This document shows, piece by piece, positions 47,605-60,010 of a stretch of DNA of 64,000 nt (positions are counted from its first letter, which is position 1; each line of letters starts with the position of its first letter). Position numbers and translations under genes: made by a program. The DNA comes from Notamacropus eugenii (lineage: Eukaryota > Chordata > Mammalia > Diprotodontia > Macropodidae), in NCBI RefSeq assembly GCF_028372415.1, contig NC_092875.1, forward strand, positions 56,213,228 to 56,277,227, written 5' to 3'. The notes below the pieces were generated by a model that saw only the letters and a program-made list of their open reading frames with translations, made no database searches and had not been told where the DNA came from.

Positions 47605-47795
47605 ATTCTATAAAATTAGAGAGTCTAAAGGGATCTCATGGATGATTTGGTACAATGTTTTCATTTTAGTGGTGAGGAAAATGAGTCTTAGAGATGGGAA
47701 GGAATCATTCAAACTTGCATAGGGAGGATATGAGAAGGTTGTTAGTCAGATCTAGGTCTTTTGAATCCAAGTTCTGAACTTTCCTCCCTATATAC
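47605..47795 (-). repeat. MIR-type SINE, antisense, before the unit 4 OR
   Basis: Positionally equivalent to 745-935, with 'gtgaggaaaatgagtcttag' and 'tttgaatccaagttctgaac'. Confidence 0.6.
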
Positions 47796-47835
47796 ATCAG
47801 CAATTGTTGTATTTTCATTTCAATACATTTCTCTC

Positions 47836-47851
47836 ATTTCTTTTCTTGCAG
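47836..47851 (+). promoter_or_regulatory. Splice acceptor of the OR coding exon (unit 4)
   Basis: Pyrimidine tract TTTCTTTTCTTGCAG ends at 47,851, 13 bases before the ATG. Unlike the CACAG of the other two copies it ends GCAG, still a consensus acceptor. Confidence 0.7.
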
Positions 47852-47864
47852 AAAAACAAGCTAC

Positions 47865-48815
47865 ATGGGACCAGCCAACGAAACCTATATTTCTGAATTC
47901 CTCCTTCTAGGATTTTCTGAGAAGCCAGAGCATCAGCTGTCCCTCTTTGGGCTATTCCTGAGTATATATTTGGTCACGGTAGGTGGGAACCTTCTCATCA
48001 TGCTGACCATTGGTTCTGACTCCCACCTCCACACCCCCATGTACTTCTTCCTCTCCAACCTGTCTTTGGTGGATCTCTGTCTGGTATCTACCTTGGTCCC
48101 AAAGATGCTGATGAATCTCCAGACACACACTAAGGTCATCTCTTATGCTGGCTGCCTCACCCAGATGTACTTCTTCATGGTTTTTGCTTGTTTAGACACC
48201 TTAATCCTCACAGTGATGGCCTATGACCGCTTTGTGGCCATTTGTCACCCTCTAAACTATGTGACCATCATGCGTTCACAGTTTTGTGCCCTGCTTGTTT
48301 TACTTTCCTGGACTATCAGTCTTGTTAATGCAGTGTTCCATAGTCTACTGGTGATGAGGCTGTTGTTCTGCTCAGAACGTGAAATTCCACACTTCTATTG
48401 TGATCTTGCTCCAGTTCTCAAGCTCTCTTGTACAGACACCCTCTTCAATAACATTTATGTTTATTTAACAACTGGACTTCTGGGTGTTCTTCCTTTCACA
48501 GTGATCCTCTTTTCTTATACTCAGATCTGTTCTTCCATATTGAAGGTTCCATCTACTGGGGGAAAGTATAAAGTATTTTCTACCTGTGGGTCTCACCTCT
48601 CTGTTGTTTTATTATTCTATGGAACAGGTGTTGGAGTATATCTGAGTTCCTCAGTTACACACTCTTCTTGGAAGAACTCATTTGCCTCTGTGATGTATAC
48701 TGTGGTCACTCCCATGTTGAATCCCTTCATTTATAGCCTGAGGAATAAGGACATAAAAGATGCTCTGAGAAGACTTATTAGCAGATCGACTTCTTCAGTG
48801 ACTGGGCTTGGCTGA
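47865..48815 (+). CDS. Olfactory receptor, class II, OR7-like
   Basis: Intact 316-codon odorant receptor GPCR, the closest sister of the receptor at 33,956. Glycosylation site NET at 5-7; [10 protein letters not shown] 58-67; C97/C179 pair; [10 protein letters not shown] 118-127; SY 218-219; [10 protein letters not shown] 236-245, where most ORs and both paralogues have [18 protein letters not shown] 283-294; C-tail ends VTGLG. Residues 1-80 differ from the sister at only positions 4, 6 and 9. Residues 81-200 carry about 25 changes, in TM3-TM5 and extracellular loop 2, the ligand-contact part of ORs, so the two probably respond to different odorants. The start is the first ATG after the acceptor. 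The family call is by recall. The V in place of A at 237 is conservative and unlikely to abolish coupling. Confidence 0.95.
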   Translation: MGPANETYISEFLLLGFSEKPEHQLSLFGLFLSIYLVTVGGNLLIMLTIGSDSHLHTPMYFFLSNLSLVDLCLVSTLVPKMLMNLQTHTKVISYAGCLTQMYFFMVFACLDTLILTVMAYDRFVAICHPLNYVTIMRSQFCALLVLLSWTISLVNAVFHSLLVMRLLFCSEREIPHFYCDLAPVLKLSCTDTLFNNIYVYLTTGLLGVLPFTVILFSYTQICSSILKVPSTGGKYKVFSTCGSHLSVVLLFYGTGVGVYLSSSVTHSSWKNSFASVMYTVVTPMLNPFIYSLRNKDIKDALRRLISRSTSSVTGLG

Positions 48816-50280
48816 ACCTGAGATTATTGCACTGGTAGCTGGGCCCCAACGTCTAGTAGACATAAATGTCAGTTTGCAAACATGAAGACCCAGGATTTCC
48901 CAGGGTCACACTCTCCTTACTGTCTCTTTTCTTTTTGACCTTAGATGACATTGACCTTCTGCTCCGTTGGCATTATTTCCTAGTACTGCCATCATATTGA
49001 CAGTGTACACACCATGTTTGGTTTCATGAAAAGACGTGTTGTTTTGTAGTAGACCTGTAGATGTGAAGTCACAAGAGCTATTCCTCCATGTAAAAATTGT
49101 ACATCATTGGGCAAGTCACTTGAAATATCTGATTGTTAATTTCCTTAGCTGTCAAGTGGAGATAGTTATATCTCCTGTTTCCCCGTGGTGCAAATGATTT
49201 GGCATATGTAAAAGTACTTTGTAATCTGTAAATGCTACAAAAACACAGGAAACACAGTATATGTCATTTATTAAGTTCTTACACTATGAAAGGAAGTATG
49301 GTAATTGTAGACCAAAGCAAAATTATTCCTTTCCATTAAGAAGCTTAGGTATGTTACACTTTGTTACAATAATAATCACCTTATATTAAAGCTAGCGCCA
49401 CTATGATGGCTTCCCAGGTTCTCCACTGTTGTTGTAGGGAGTTTATATTAAGTAGAAGGTGAGGAATACAATCCCAATTACAGCAAGCCTCCATTTGGGA
49501 AAATTCCTAACATTGAAGCAGAAGTTTGGAATTTTGCTTTAAATTTCATTTATATTCACCTGTAAACTTTGGTTTTGTTGTGATTGATCTAAAATTCAGA
49601 GGAGCAGAAGCATTTATGCAGAGTGTATTGAAATATCTGTTAATAGACAAGCACCAAAACAGAAAGTTGGGTAATGATCAAACCTTTCGTTGGAACTTCC
49701 ATCCTTGAGTAAGTGGGTAAAACTGGCCAGATTAGTCCAAATCTTCTCTAATATTACCATAGGGGACATGACCCCCATTGTTCTGCCTCCCCTCTCTGTC
49801 CCAGTTCAGGAAAAATTGCCCTTTCTTCTTTTGTGAGTTGTCCTCTGTGCAGCCAATTCATTTTGGTTCAGCTCTAGATATCCTTTCTTCTTCCTTTCAG
49901 CTGTTAGACTCTACAAATTTCTCTAGTTCTGAGACAGCTGCTAATTTTATCCAGTTTTCTCTAGTCACAAGAACAAGTTTGACCCAACCGCAACTGACTT
50001 ACATCTTGATTCAAGGAGATACACGGGGCCTGAGATACCCAGTTCCCACTGATGTTTTGAATTAAGAAGTTTCCTTGTTTTAATAAAGTTAAGTGGGGTG
50101 GTGATCAATGGACCCCTGTACCTATACATCCTTCCTTTCAATGTGTGTGTAAATACATGGCAAGTAGGAAATGGGGAATGAGCTAAGAATTAGCAGAGTG
50201 AAGAAAAGTTTCCTGTGAGAGTGTCACTTGAGATAGGTCTTGAAAGGAACTAAGGATTCTAAAAATTCAAAGGGAGGAGA
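48816..50280. other. OR downstream region, unit 4
   Basis: No gene is seen. A sense MIR is at about 49,065-49,240. The remainder aligns with the post-OR DNA of units 1 and 3. Confidence 0.6.
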
Positions 50281-50284
50281 GATT

Positions 50285-50500
50285 GGACTCTAAGCATAGC
50301 TAAAGATTTGCTGAATAATTTACATATATTAATTCATTTGATTCCCCCCAGCAACCCTGTGAGGCAGTTCCTCTTGTTATCTCTATTTTAATAGAGAAGC
50401 AAAATAAAATACAAAGGTCAAGTGACTTGTCTAGAATGACCTAACCAGTAAAAGACAGTGGGAGGATTTGAATGCAGGTCTTCCTGCTTTTTGTACTGCA
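50285..50500 (-). repeat. MIR-type SINE, antisense, unit 4
   Basis: The uninterrupted counterpart of the MIR split by an LTR in unit 3; it shows 'ggatttgaatgcaggtcttc'. Confidence 0.75.
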
Positions 50501-51164
50501 TTTTATAGCTGCATGGGAGATATCTTTTGCTAGGATGTGGTTGTAGGAAATAGAAGAGTGAGTTCAAGGAATAGTAAGTAGGCCAATTTGGCTGGCACAT
50601 GGAGAACATGAGGGGGAAGTGATGTGAAACGGCTGGATCGAGGTTAGACTGGGGAATAAAGCCCAATTGAATATGCATTTTATCCTCCTGACAGTAAAGA
50701 CCCCTTGAAGCTTCTTCTACACATGAATGACATGGTTAGAGCTATGTTTGAAGAAGATATTGTTGATACTTGAGTGATGGATATATTAGAAAAGGGGAGA
50801 AAGGCTATAGCTGGGACAAATTTGGAGACTCTGACAGTAGTCTGGGTGAGGGGTGGTGAGCGATCAAATTAAGGTAGCGGCTGTGTGAATAGAGAAGTGG
50901 TATTAGATGTTAAAAATGTCATGAAGGAAAACTAGAGCAGAATTGTCCAATGAGCAAATATTGGGGCGTGAGGTATTGGTGACAGTTGAGGATGCCTCTT
51001 AGTTTATAAATGAGGTTGACCAGAGAGATGGTGATGCCTTTAACAGAAACAGTGAAATAGGAAGAGGGCAAGGATTGATTTTGGAGGGATATAATAGGTT
51101 TTCTTTGACAAGAAAGAAGAGGCAATGAATGTAGCATTTAACAACTGGGCATGATTTCTCCACT
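50501..51164. other. Shared post-OR DNA, unit 4
   Basis: Aligns with 3,661-4,189 and 37,031-37,707. Nothing recognisable. Confidence 0.55.
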
Positions 51165-51375
51165 GTTCTTTTTGTTATTTCATTCTTGAAGAGGACCAAT
51201 AATCTCATGATTGTTATGTCTTGATTTGTATCTTAATTGGATTTGAATGATGCAGAGCTATGCAAAATCATTGCCTTCATTCTCTCTTCCATAATCATCA
51301 GAGTCCAGAGGCAAGACAAATGAGAACATCACTGGTGATTTAAGGTCTTTCCCACTTCTTTGCTCTCTCCACTAA
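51165..51375 (+). repeat. MAR1-like SINE, unit 4
   Basis: 'gaggaccaataatctcatga' and 'gatgcagagctatgcaaaat'; more diverged than the unit 3 copy. Confidence 0.6.
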
Positions 51376-51734
51376 CTCCAATGTGAACCCTTTCACACTC
51401 TAGATGTTCTTCATCGAGTATAATGATAAAAAAATCTTAATGCCTGTGGGACAACATAATATGATGAATCACCCTTGGCTTCATTATAGAGGACCTTGGT
51501 CCACGCACATACCGCCTCTTTCCAAATGCATAGAGAAAGCCTTTCAGTATTGAAAAAATGTTTGGCTTCTTTTACTCATTTGTCAAGAAGCTTATATCAT
51601 CTCCAAAAGAGCCCAATTGTAGTTATGAATTGAAGATATTGTTTTGATTTTGTCTTCCCAATTACTATTGTGTTTATTCCTTTCTCTCCTTTATTGTCAA
51701 AGAATCATTTGACCTTATAATAGGAGGAGAAATT

Positions 51735-52370
51735 TGGGGATGAATGATTGAATGAATGAATTAATAAAGTGTTTATTAATTGTTTACTGCATGGAAAGCA
51801 TTGTGTGTATTAAGTGCTAGTCATTCAAACAGAGAAATTAGACCATCTGTGCTCTCAAGGAATACACATTCTAACGTGGTCCTCTAGTCTAACTTCCTAC
51901 ATGCATTATGAATTATGAAAGTATGATATAGTTGTAAGTGTATTGAATATTGAATAACAAAATCTATGTGCATCCTAAGATCTAGTATTTATTACCTATG
52001 TCACCTTGGATAAGTCACACAATTTATCAAATGCAATTTCCTTATTTGTTGAATCAGAAGTTTGGATCAGATAAGCTCTAAAGTTCCTTTCAGGTCTAAA
52101 TCCTCTAATCTCTTCCAGTGGCAATCAAATGACATCTATCCTGATCTAGCCCAGTTTATTGTTGGACAGTTTTGCTTCATCTCTTCATTGGAGTAGTTGG
52201 CCACAAGAACTACTGCAAAAGAATGAGCTCGGTGCAGTATGAGTCAGTCAAGGAGCATGTATTAAACACTTCTTATGTGGCAGGCAATGTGCTGAGTATT
52301 GGTAACACAAATATAAAAAGGAAAAGCAACCCCTGTCCTGAAAGTATGTACAATCTATAGTTGTGAAACA
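51735..52370 (+). repeat. Cluster of three short SINE-type repeats, unit 4
   Basis: Same trio and order as at 4,725 and 38,265, with 'gtgtttattaattgtttact' at 51,769 and 'tgtggcaggcaatgtgctga' at 52,276. Confidence 0.6.
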
Positions 52371-52771
52371 ACACATAAGAGGAAACTGAAAATGAGGCAA
52401 TGGACAAAAGTATCTTAGAGGAGCATGGTAGGGGAAGTCTGGAGTGCAGTCTGGAAAGGAAAGAAGACATTGGTTTCCATGCTATTAATGTCCTAATAAC
52501 CTCCATTAAAAGGATTTTATTTGGGAACCATTTCATCAGAGGGAGAGGCCACTGGAATTGATGGTACTTCCAATGTATGAATTCCAGGATTGGAGTGAGG
52601 CTTCAGAATGAACAAATGGGGCATAGGAAGGGAAGTCTGGTGTGCATGCAGGAGAGGAAAGAGACGTATTTGGGATGAGAAAGCATGTATTTACAATGTT
52701 GGCAGTTGAAGCAATCCTTAGGATAAGATTTATATCTCTATATATTTTTATTAATCAAAGAGAGAAAGAGG

Positions 52772-53945
52772 AGTAGAATCCAAATGGGAGAGTAAAGACA
52801 AAGGCTCCCTTGAGCTCTCCCACACACCTTTCCAAACAACTTTAAAATAACACCTAAAAATTAATCCTGGAGCAACAAACCTGTAAAAGGCCTGGGTTCA
52901 ACAGTTCTTCAGCCAAGACAATTTAGAAAGTCAGTAAGAAATGTCTATCTCACTAGGATGACAGTGGAGCTTAGTTCCACACAGGTTGTGCCTTGAAAAC
53001 CTGAAGCAGGTCTTGGGGATCTTTAACTGCGGCTTCTGGGGCTCTCATCTCTGGGATAGCAAGGGGATTGGACAATTGGTCAGAAGGAGATTGTAGGAGG
53101 TCCTTTTCTGGCACTGGGTGCAAGATGTTGTTGATTTGCTTATCTGTGGTTCTAGGTTTCAGTCCAAGGACAAGGAGGAGCACTAACCCACTAGAGAGTA
53201 TGACAGCAAGTATGTGGAGACCCTGGTTAGAGTTTAAGGGTAGAAAAGAATGCTTATAGTTTCTCTTATACCATATCATAGGGCAGGAGAGCAGTGACCA
53301 CACTCCTCTTTACACTATACCACCTTGGAAGACCTGAAAACTTACAGACCCTCAGAGCTAGATCTGAAAATAACAGCATGACAAACTTGAATCTTGGGAC
53401 AGTGCCCACTATATCCCAGAAACTGAGGGCAACTTTAACATAAGTTTGAAGAAGGAACAGTCTCAAAAAATGAGCAAGCAAACAAAAAATAATCTGTCCA
53501 TATTAATTTTTAGTATAGTTACAGGGAAGATCAAACCACAAACTGAGAAGAAACATGCGAAATTTCAAGGAAAAGTGTGAGTTGTTTGCAGACAAAAAAA
53601 AAAGAATTTCTAGAAGGAATCAAAAAACTTTTTAAAAATTAAATGATAGAGGTAGAGGAAAAATTGGGCAAATAAATGTGATTCAAGAATATCAGGAAAA
53701 AAGAATCAACAATATAATAAAGGAGGCAGAAAAAATATTGTAGAAAATACCACCTTAAAAAACAGAATAGGCCAAATGATAAAAGGGATAGAACAATTTG
53801 TTGAAAAAGAGAGCTCTGTATAAAGCAAAATTGACCAAATACAAAAAGATATACAAAGAATTCATTGAAGAAAAGAACTCTTAAAACGTACAATTGGTCA
53901 GATCAAAAAGAAGGTACAAAAACTCTCTGAAAAAAAAATAATTCT
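52772..53945 (+). mobile_element. Old composite L1, 5' part, unit 4
   Basis: 5'UTR-like sequence to about 53,500 and decayed ORF1 coiled-coil sequence to 53,940, matching 5,728-6,915. Interrupted by the HAL1 pair; it resumes at 56,251 with 'ttccttaaaaattacatttg', the counterpart of 6,917. Confidence 0.7.
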
Positions 53946-54778
53946 GGGGCAGAGCCAAGATGGTGGAGTAGAAAGATGCACATACTCTAGCTCTTCCTCT
54001 ATAGTCTATAAAATACCTGTAAAAATGACTCTAAACAAATCCTAGAGCAACAGAAGCCACAAAATGACAGAGTAAAAGAGATTTCCAGCCCAAGGTAGCC
54101 TGGAAGGCTGAGAGGAAAAGTTTATTGTATGGGGCACGGAGTCGAGTGCAGTCTACAGAACCCAATCCAGCGCTGGGCTTTTGACACCAGCAGGAACAGG
54201 ACTGGAACAAGCCTCAGGGTTGGAATCCCCAACAGCAGAGGCAGTTCTCAGATCCCTCAACCCACAAATGCCAAAGTAAGTTTCAAAGGTCAATGAGAAA
54301 GCTTTTCCGTCTGGGTGAGAAGAGAACATGGTTTGACCCCGCTATAGAAATATGGTTAGTCTTACACAACGACTATTATGGAAGTCTTGCAAAACTATAC
54401 TTATAAAGCCTAAATTGAATTGCTTACCTTCTCAGAGGGGATGGATGGGGAGGGAGAAAGGGAGATAAGTTGGAACTCACAATTTTAGGAACAAATGTTG
54501 AGAATTGTTTTTGCATACAACTGGAAAATAAGACATACAGGTAATGGGGTATAGAAATCAATCTTGTCCTACAAGAAAAGAGAGAAGATGAGGATAAGGG
54601 AAGGGAGGGGTGCGATAGAAGGGAGGGCATATTGAGGGAAGGGGCAATCAGAATGCAAGGTGTTATTGGGTGGGGGGAGGGGAGAGATGCGGAGAAAATT
54701 TGAAAGTCAAAATTTTGTGGAAATGAATGTTGAAAACTAAAAATAAATAAATAAACATTTAAAAGCAAAAAAGAAAAA
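53946..54778 (+). mobile_element. Internally deleted HAL1 (5' end joined to 3' end)
   Basis: It starts 'ggggcagagccaagatggtg', like the full HAL1 at 21,652, and carries about 390 bp of 5' region. Near 54,340 it switches directly to the HAL1 3' region ('cttacacaacgactattatg'), ending in an AAATAAATAAATAAA tail. ORF1 is absent, leaving a SINE-sized 0.83-kb element with both ends. Whether it moved in this form or lost its middle later cannot be decided from one copy. Confidence 0.7.
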
Positions 54779-56250
54779 ATGGAACTACATGAAAGTCATG
54801 ATCAAAAAAGAGCCTAGACATCATCTTTCAGGAAATTATCAAGGAAAACTGTCCTGATATTCTAGAACCAGAGGGTAAAATAAATATTGAAAGAATCCAC
54901 CAATCACCTCCTGAAAGATATCTGAAAATAAAAACTTCTAGGAATATTGTAACCAAATTCCAAAGTTCCCAGGTGAAGGAGAAAATATTTTAAGCAGCCA
55001 GAAAGAAACAATTTGAGTATTGTGAAAATACAATCAGAATAACACAAGCTCTAGCAGCTTCTACATTAAGGGATCAAAAGACTTGGAATACGATATTCCA
55101 GAAATCAAAAGAGGTAGGATTAAAACCAAGAATCACTTACCTAGCAAAACTAAGTGTAATGCTTCAGGGGGAAAAATGGCTATTCAATGAAATAGAGGAC
55201 TTTCAAGTATTCTTGATGAAAATACCAGAACTAAATAGAAAATGTGACTTTGAAACACAAGAATCAAGAGAAGTATGAAACAGTAAACAGGAAAGAGAAA
55301 TCACAAGGGACTTACTAAAGTTGAACTGTTTACATTCCTACATGGAAAGATAATATTTGTAATTCTTGAGACTTTTCTCAGTATTTGGGGTGTTTGAGGG
55401 ATTATATACATATAGACAGAGGGCAAAGGATGAGTTGAATAGGAAAGGATGCTGTCTAAAAAAATAAAATTAAGGGGTGAGAGAGGAATATATTGAGAAG
55501 AGAAAGGGAGAAATGGAATGGGGAAAATTATCTCTCATAAAAGAGGAGAGAAAAAGTTTTTTCAATAGAGGGGAAAAGGGGGGAGGTGAGAGGGAAAAAG
55601 TGAAGCTAACGCTCATCCCATTTGACTTAAGGAGGGAAGAACATGTACATTCAATTTGATATGAAAATCTATTTTACACTACAGGAAAGAAGGGGAGAAG
55701 GGAGAAGTGGAGTGTGGGAAGAATGATAGAAGGGAGGGTTAATGGGAGGAGGGAGTGATTAGAAGTAAATGATTTTGGGGAGGGACAGAGTCAAAAGAGA
55801 GAATAGAATAAAAGGGGGCCAGATAGGAAGAAGAGAAATATAGTTAGTCTTTCACAACATGACTTTTATGGAAGTCTTTTGCATAACTACACAGGTATAA
55901 CTTATATTGAATTGCTTGCCTTCTCAGTGGGGATGGGTGAGGAGGGAGGAAGGGAGATAAGTTGGAACTCAAAGGTTTAAAAATGAATGTTAAAAATTGT
56001 TTTTACATGCAAGTGAGAAATAATAAATACACATAATGGGGTATAGAAATCTATTTTGCCCTGCAAGAAAAGAGAGAAGATGAGGATAAGGGAAGGGAGC
56101 AGTGTGATAGAAGGGAAGGTAGACTAAGGGAAGGGTAGTCAGAATGCACAGAGTCTTGGGGTGGGAGTGGGGAGAGATGGGGAGAAAATCTGGAACTCAA
56201 AATCTTGTGGAAATGAATGTTGAAAATTAAAAATAAATAAAATTTTAAAA
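54779..56250 (+). mobile_element. HAL1, 5'-truncated, adjacent copy
   Basis: It begins in the middle of ORF1 ('catgaaagtcatgatcaaaa', the counterpart of about 22,948). It contains the rest of a decayed ORF1 ('agccagaaagaaacaatttg', 'agaggactttcaagtattct') to about 55,275 and the full 3' region, ending at an AAATAAATAAAATT tail. Stops interrupt the ORF1 remnant. Together with the preceding copy it splits the old composite L1; a convincing target duplication is not visible (at best 'taattct' versus 'aaattcc'). Confidence 0.7.
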
Positions 56251-58600
56251 ATTCCTTAAAAATTACATTTGGGTAGGTGAATGTAAATGAATCCATGAGA
56301 CGTCAAGAAACAATAAACCAAACCCCAAACAATGACTAAAGGAGAAAATGTTCCCTATTTCATTGTGCAAACAATATGAGTTGGAAAAGAGATTGAGTGG
56401 ACATAAGTAATAAATTGCAGTACCTGAAAGCCATAATCAAAAGAAGAGTCTAGATATTATGTTCCAAGAAATTATGAAGGGAAACTGCCTTGATAACCTA
56501 GAAGCAGAGCAAATTCTAGGTAAAGAGAAAGTGAAAGAATCCACTGACCACCTTCTGAGTGAGATCCCAAAATGTAAACTCCCAGAAAAATTATATCAAA
56601 TTCCACAGCTCCCAGTTTAAGGAGAAAATATTGCAAACAGTCAGAAAGAAACAATTCAAATATGAAAATAGAGCAATGATAATGCAAGAATTAGGAGCTT
56701 CTACATTCAAGGATCAGAGTGCTTGGAATATGATATTCTGCAGGACACAAAGAACTAGGATTACAACCCAGTATCTGCTACCTAGCAAAACTGAGTACAA
56801 TCTTTTGAGGTAAGTTAGGATATTTCATGATATAGAGGTCTTTCAAGCATTCCTGTTGAAAAGACCAGAACTGAATAGAAAGTTTGACTTATAAACATCA
56901 GACTCAAGAGAAACATAAAAAGTTAAGAAGCAAAGAGAAACACAAGAGATTCCTTAAGGATAAGCTGTTTGTGTTCCTACATGTGAAGATAATACTTGTC
57001 TTGAAGATAATACCTAAGAACTTTATCTTTATTAGGGAAATTAGAAGGAATATACAGAAGAGAATGGTTGTGATTTGACTATGATGGGATGGTATCTAAA
57101 CAAATAAAATTAAGGTGGGAGAAAGAGGGATGGCCTGAGAGAAGAGGGAAGGAGATATAGAATGAGCTAACTTCTCTCACATGGAAGAGCTATGAAAGAG
57201 TTTATACAGTAGAAGGGAAATGTATGGTGGTTGCAGACAACAATGAATCTTTATTCACATCAGAACTGACTCAAAGAGGGAATAACATACACACTCAGTT
57301 GGGTTTAGAAAACTATCTTTCCCTCCAGGGAAATAGGAAGGGAAGGGGATCAGAAAAGGGGGCACTGACAGAAGAGAATCTGAATTGGGTGAGGTAGTGG
57401 TCAGAGGTAAAACCCTTTAGAAGGGGGAGAGGGTGAAAGGAGATGTAGAGAGAAGGATAAAAAGGCAAAATAGGAGGAGGGAAATACATAGTAGTCACAA
57501 ATATGAAAAAAATTCATATCGTTTCTGCAATAAAGACCTCATTTCTCAAATATATAGAGAAATGAGCCATATTTATGGGAATACAAGTCATTCCCCATTT
57601 GATGGATGATCAAAAGATATTAACAGGCAGTTTTCAGATGAATAAATCAAAGCTATCTATGATCATAAAAAATTCTCTAAATCACTCTTTATAAGATATA
57701 TGCAAATTAAGACAACTCTGAGGTACCATCTATGCTTATCAGATAGGCTAATATGAGAGAAAAGAAAAATGACAAATGCTGGAAGGCATGTGGCAATGTA
57801 AAGCATTGTTGGTGGAATTGATCCAGTCATTCTGGAAAGCAATTTGAAACTCTACCCAGAGGGATATAAAACCATGCACACCCATTGATCCAGAAATATA
57901 ACACCAGATCTGTATCCTAAAGAGATTATAAAAGGAATCAGATATATATATATATATACAAAGATATTGAGAGTAGCCCTTTTCTATGGTGACAAAAATT
58001 GGAAATTGAGGGGCTGCCCACCATTTGGCAATGGCATGTGAATGTGATGGAACACAATTGTGCTTTAAGAAATGACAAACATGATTTAAGAAAAATCTTT
58101 AAAGACTTAAAAAATTCTGGAAATGGTGATGCAAAGTGAAGTGAATAAAACCAGGAGAACAGCGTACTCAGTAATAGCAATATTATATGATGAGCAGCTG
58201 TGAATGGCTCAGCTCTTTTCAGCATATATATATATATACATATATATACACACACATATAATATATATTTCAGCATGATTCAAAACCATCAAAAAAGATT
58301 TATGATAAAAATGATATTCCCCTCCAGAGGAAAAAAAAACAATTAAGTCTAAATGCAGATCAAAGTATATATCTTTAACCTTTTTATTTTTCATGATTTT
58401 TTTCTGTGTTTAATTTCACAACATGATGGTTTGGAAATACGTTTTGCATCTCTGCATGTGTATAAGCTGTGTGAAATTGCTTGCTTTCTCAGGAAGGGGA
58501 CAAGGGAGGATGGTTGGCACAGAATTTGGAACTCAAGAAATAAAGATCATTAAAATTGTTTTTACATGTACTTGGAAAAGTGAACTAGTAAAAAAACCAA
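56251..58600 (+). mobile_element. Old composite L1, 3' part, unit 4
   Basis: It continues the ORF1 C-terminal region (56,400-56,900), then the HAL1-like noncoding stretch, and at about 57,500 switches to the L1 ORF2 end ('gacctcatttctcaaatata') and 3' end. The same switch point as in unit 1 shows the composite is ancestral. Confidence 0.7.
58221..58272. repeat. TA microsatellite
   Basis: (TA)n with CATA/CACACA variants, at the same position in the L1 3' end as 9,061 and 20,941. A shorter (TA)n at 57,940-57,958 is private to this copy. Confidence 0.8.
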
Positions 58601-60010
58601 AGCCAGAAGACATCAATAATTTGGGCATGTAACTGAAAAAAAATCTGAAAAAGAAATATTGAAAATGTATTAAATGCTAAAATAAAGAATTAGAAAATTA
58701 ACGAAGAGATTCATAAAATTGAACACTGAAAAAAGTTAACAAACCTATCAGCTACATAAAAATAAAAGTAGATATGCCAAGAGATGACTTTGTTTAAGCA
58801 AAAAGGAAAATTTAAAACCAAATTATCAATATAAAAATGGAAAAAAGAGAAATCAAAAAAGAGGAAGATGAAATAAAGAAAATTATTAGAAATTATCTGC
58901 AAATAAAATGGTTAAGTTAAATGAAAACCAGACTTTTAACTATATTAGCTACAAAGGAGAAATTATCACAATGATTTTTCACTGATTAAAAAATAGGTTG
59001 ATCATTGGATTACATGAGGTACACAGCATACAAAATCAAATGAAAATCAAATGGTAGTCGAGTATTACAACAAACTCAAGGATCTTGTCTATTGGGATAA
59101 GGACTTATTATTAGACAAAAATTATAAAGCATATGGTTTGGCAAACATCTCATACTACATACCAAGAAAACTTTAAATCAATAGATAATTTAGATGTGAA
59201 AGGTCACATTATAAAATAATTGGAGGATCAAGGAAGGAATTATCTTTCATATTCATGTAGAGAGAAAGAGTTCATGACCAAATAAAGGAAAAAGAAGAAT
59301 GAAAAGACAAAAGTGGATCGTTTTGATTGTGTGAAATTAATGTTTTTTCTGCAGACAAAGCCAACACAATTAATATTGTAAAGGAAATGTTTTATTGAGG
59401 AAAATACTATGAGTAGTTTTATTTAAGAAAACTCCTATTTCCAAGATATATAAGGAAATCAATTCGAAATTTGAGTAAGACTCATTCCCTATTAATAAGT
59501 GGTCAAAGGATATGAGGAGGCAATTTGCCAAGAAAGCTATCTAAGCTGTCACACATCATATGGAAGAACCTTCCAAAGCACTATAATTAGAGAAATGCAG
59601 ATTAAAGCAACCGTGAGGTTCCACCAAACAGAATAGCAAAGTTGTCAAAAAAAAAATTACAAATTTGGGAGGGGCTAAAGGAAAATGAGCACAGTAATGC
59701 AAAATTGGTGGAACCATTTATTCTAGTTCCACTAGTTATAAATGACAAGAATGTTTTAAGCATTCTGGAAAGCAATTTGGAGCTATGTCCCCAGAGTTAC
59801 ATAGCTGTGCATACCTTTTGACCAAGTGATACTACCCACTGCAAGGCACAGATAGATCTCATATATCAAAGAAAGTGATTAAAGAAAGAGAAAAAGGACC
59901 CACATGTATAAAAATATTAGAGAAACTATGCTTGTTTGACATATGACACTTGTTTGACACTATGACAACAAAGTATAATTAAAGGTATGCCTATCAATTG
60001 GGGAAAGGAT
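58601..60010 (+). mobile_element. Second old L1 fragment (ORF2 C-terminal), unit 4
   Basis: The most complete copy: 'gacaaaaattataaagcata', 'gagttcatgaccaaataaag', 'agagaaatgcagattaaagc', 'attctggaaagcaatttgga'. It carries none of the insertions found in units 1 and 2 and so supplies the empty sites for the LTR, the antisense L1 and the HAL1. Confidence 0.65.

Larger units (their letters stand above)
33956..47864 (+). repeat. Tandem block, unit 3
   Basis: It is 13.9 kb from OR start to OR start. It keeps the order of landmarks but lacks most of the old L1 block, removed by a deletion at about 40,975. A solo LTR at 36,590 is private to it. Confidence 0.85.
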
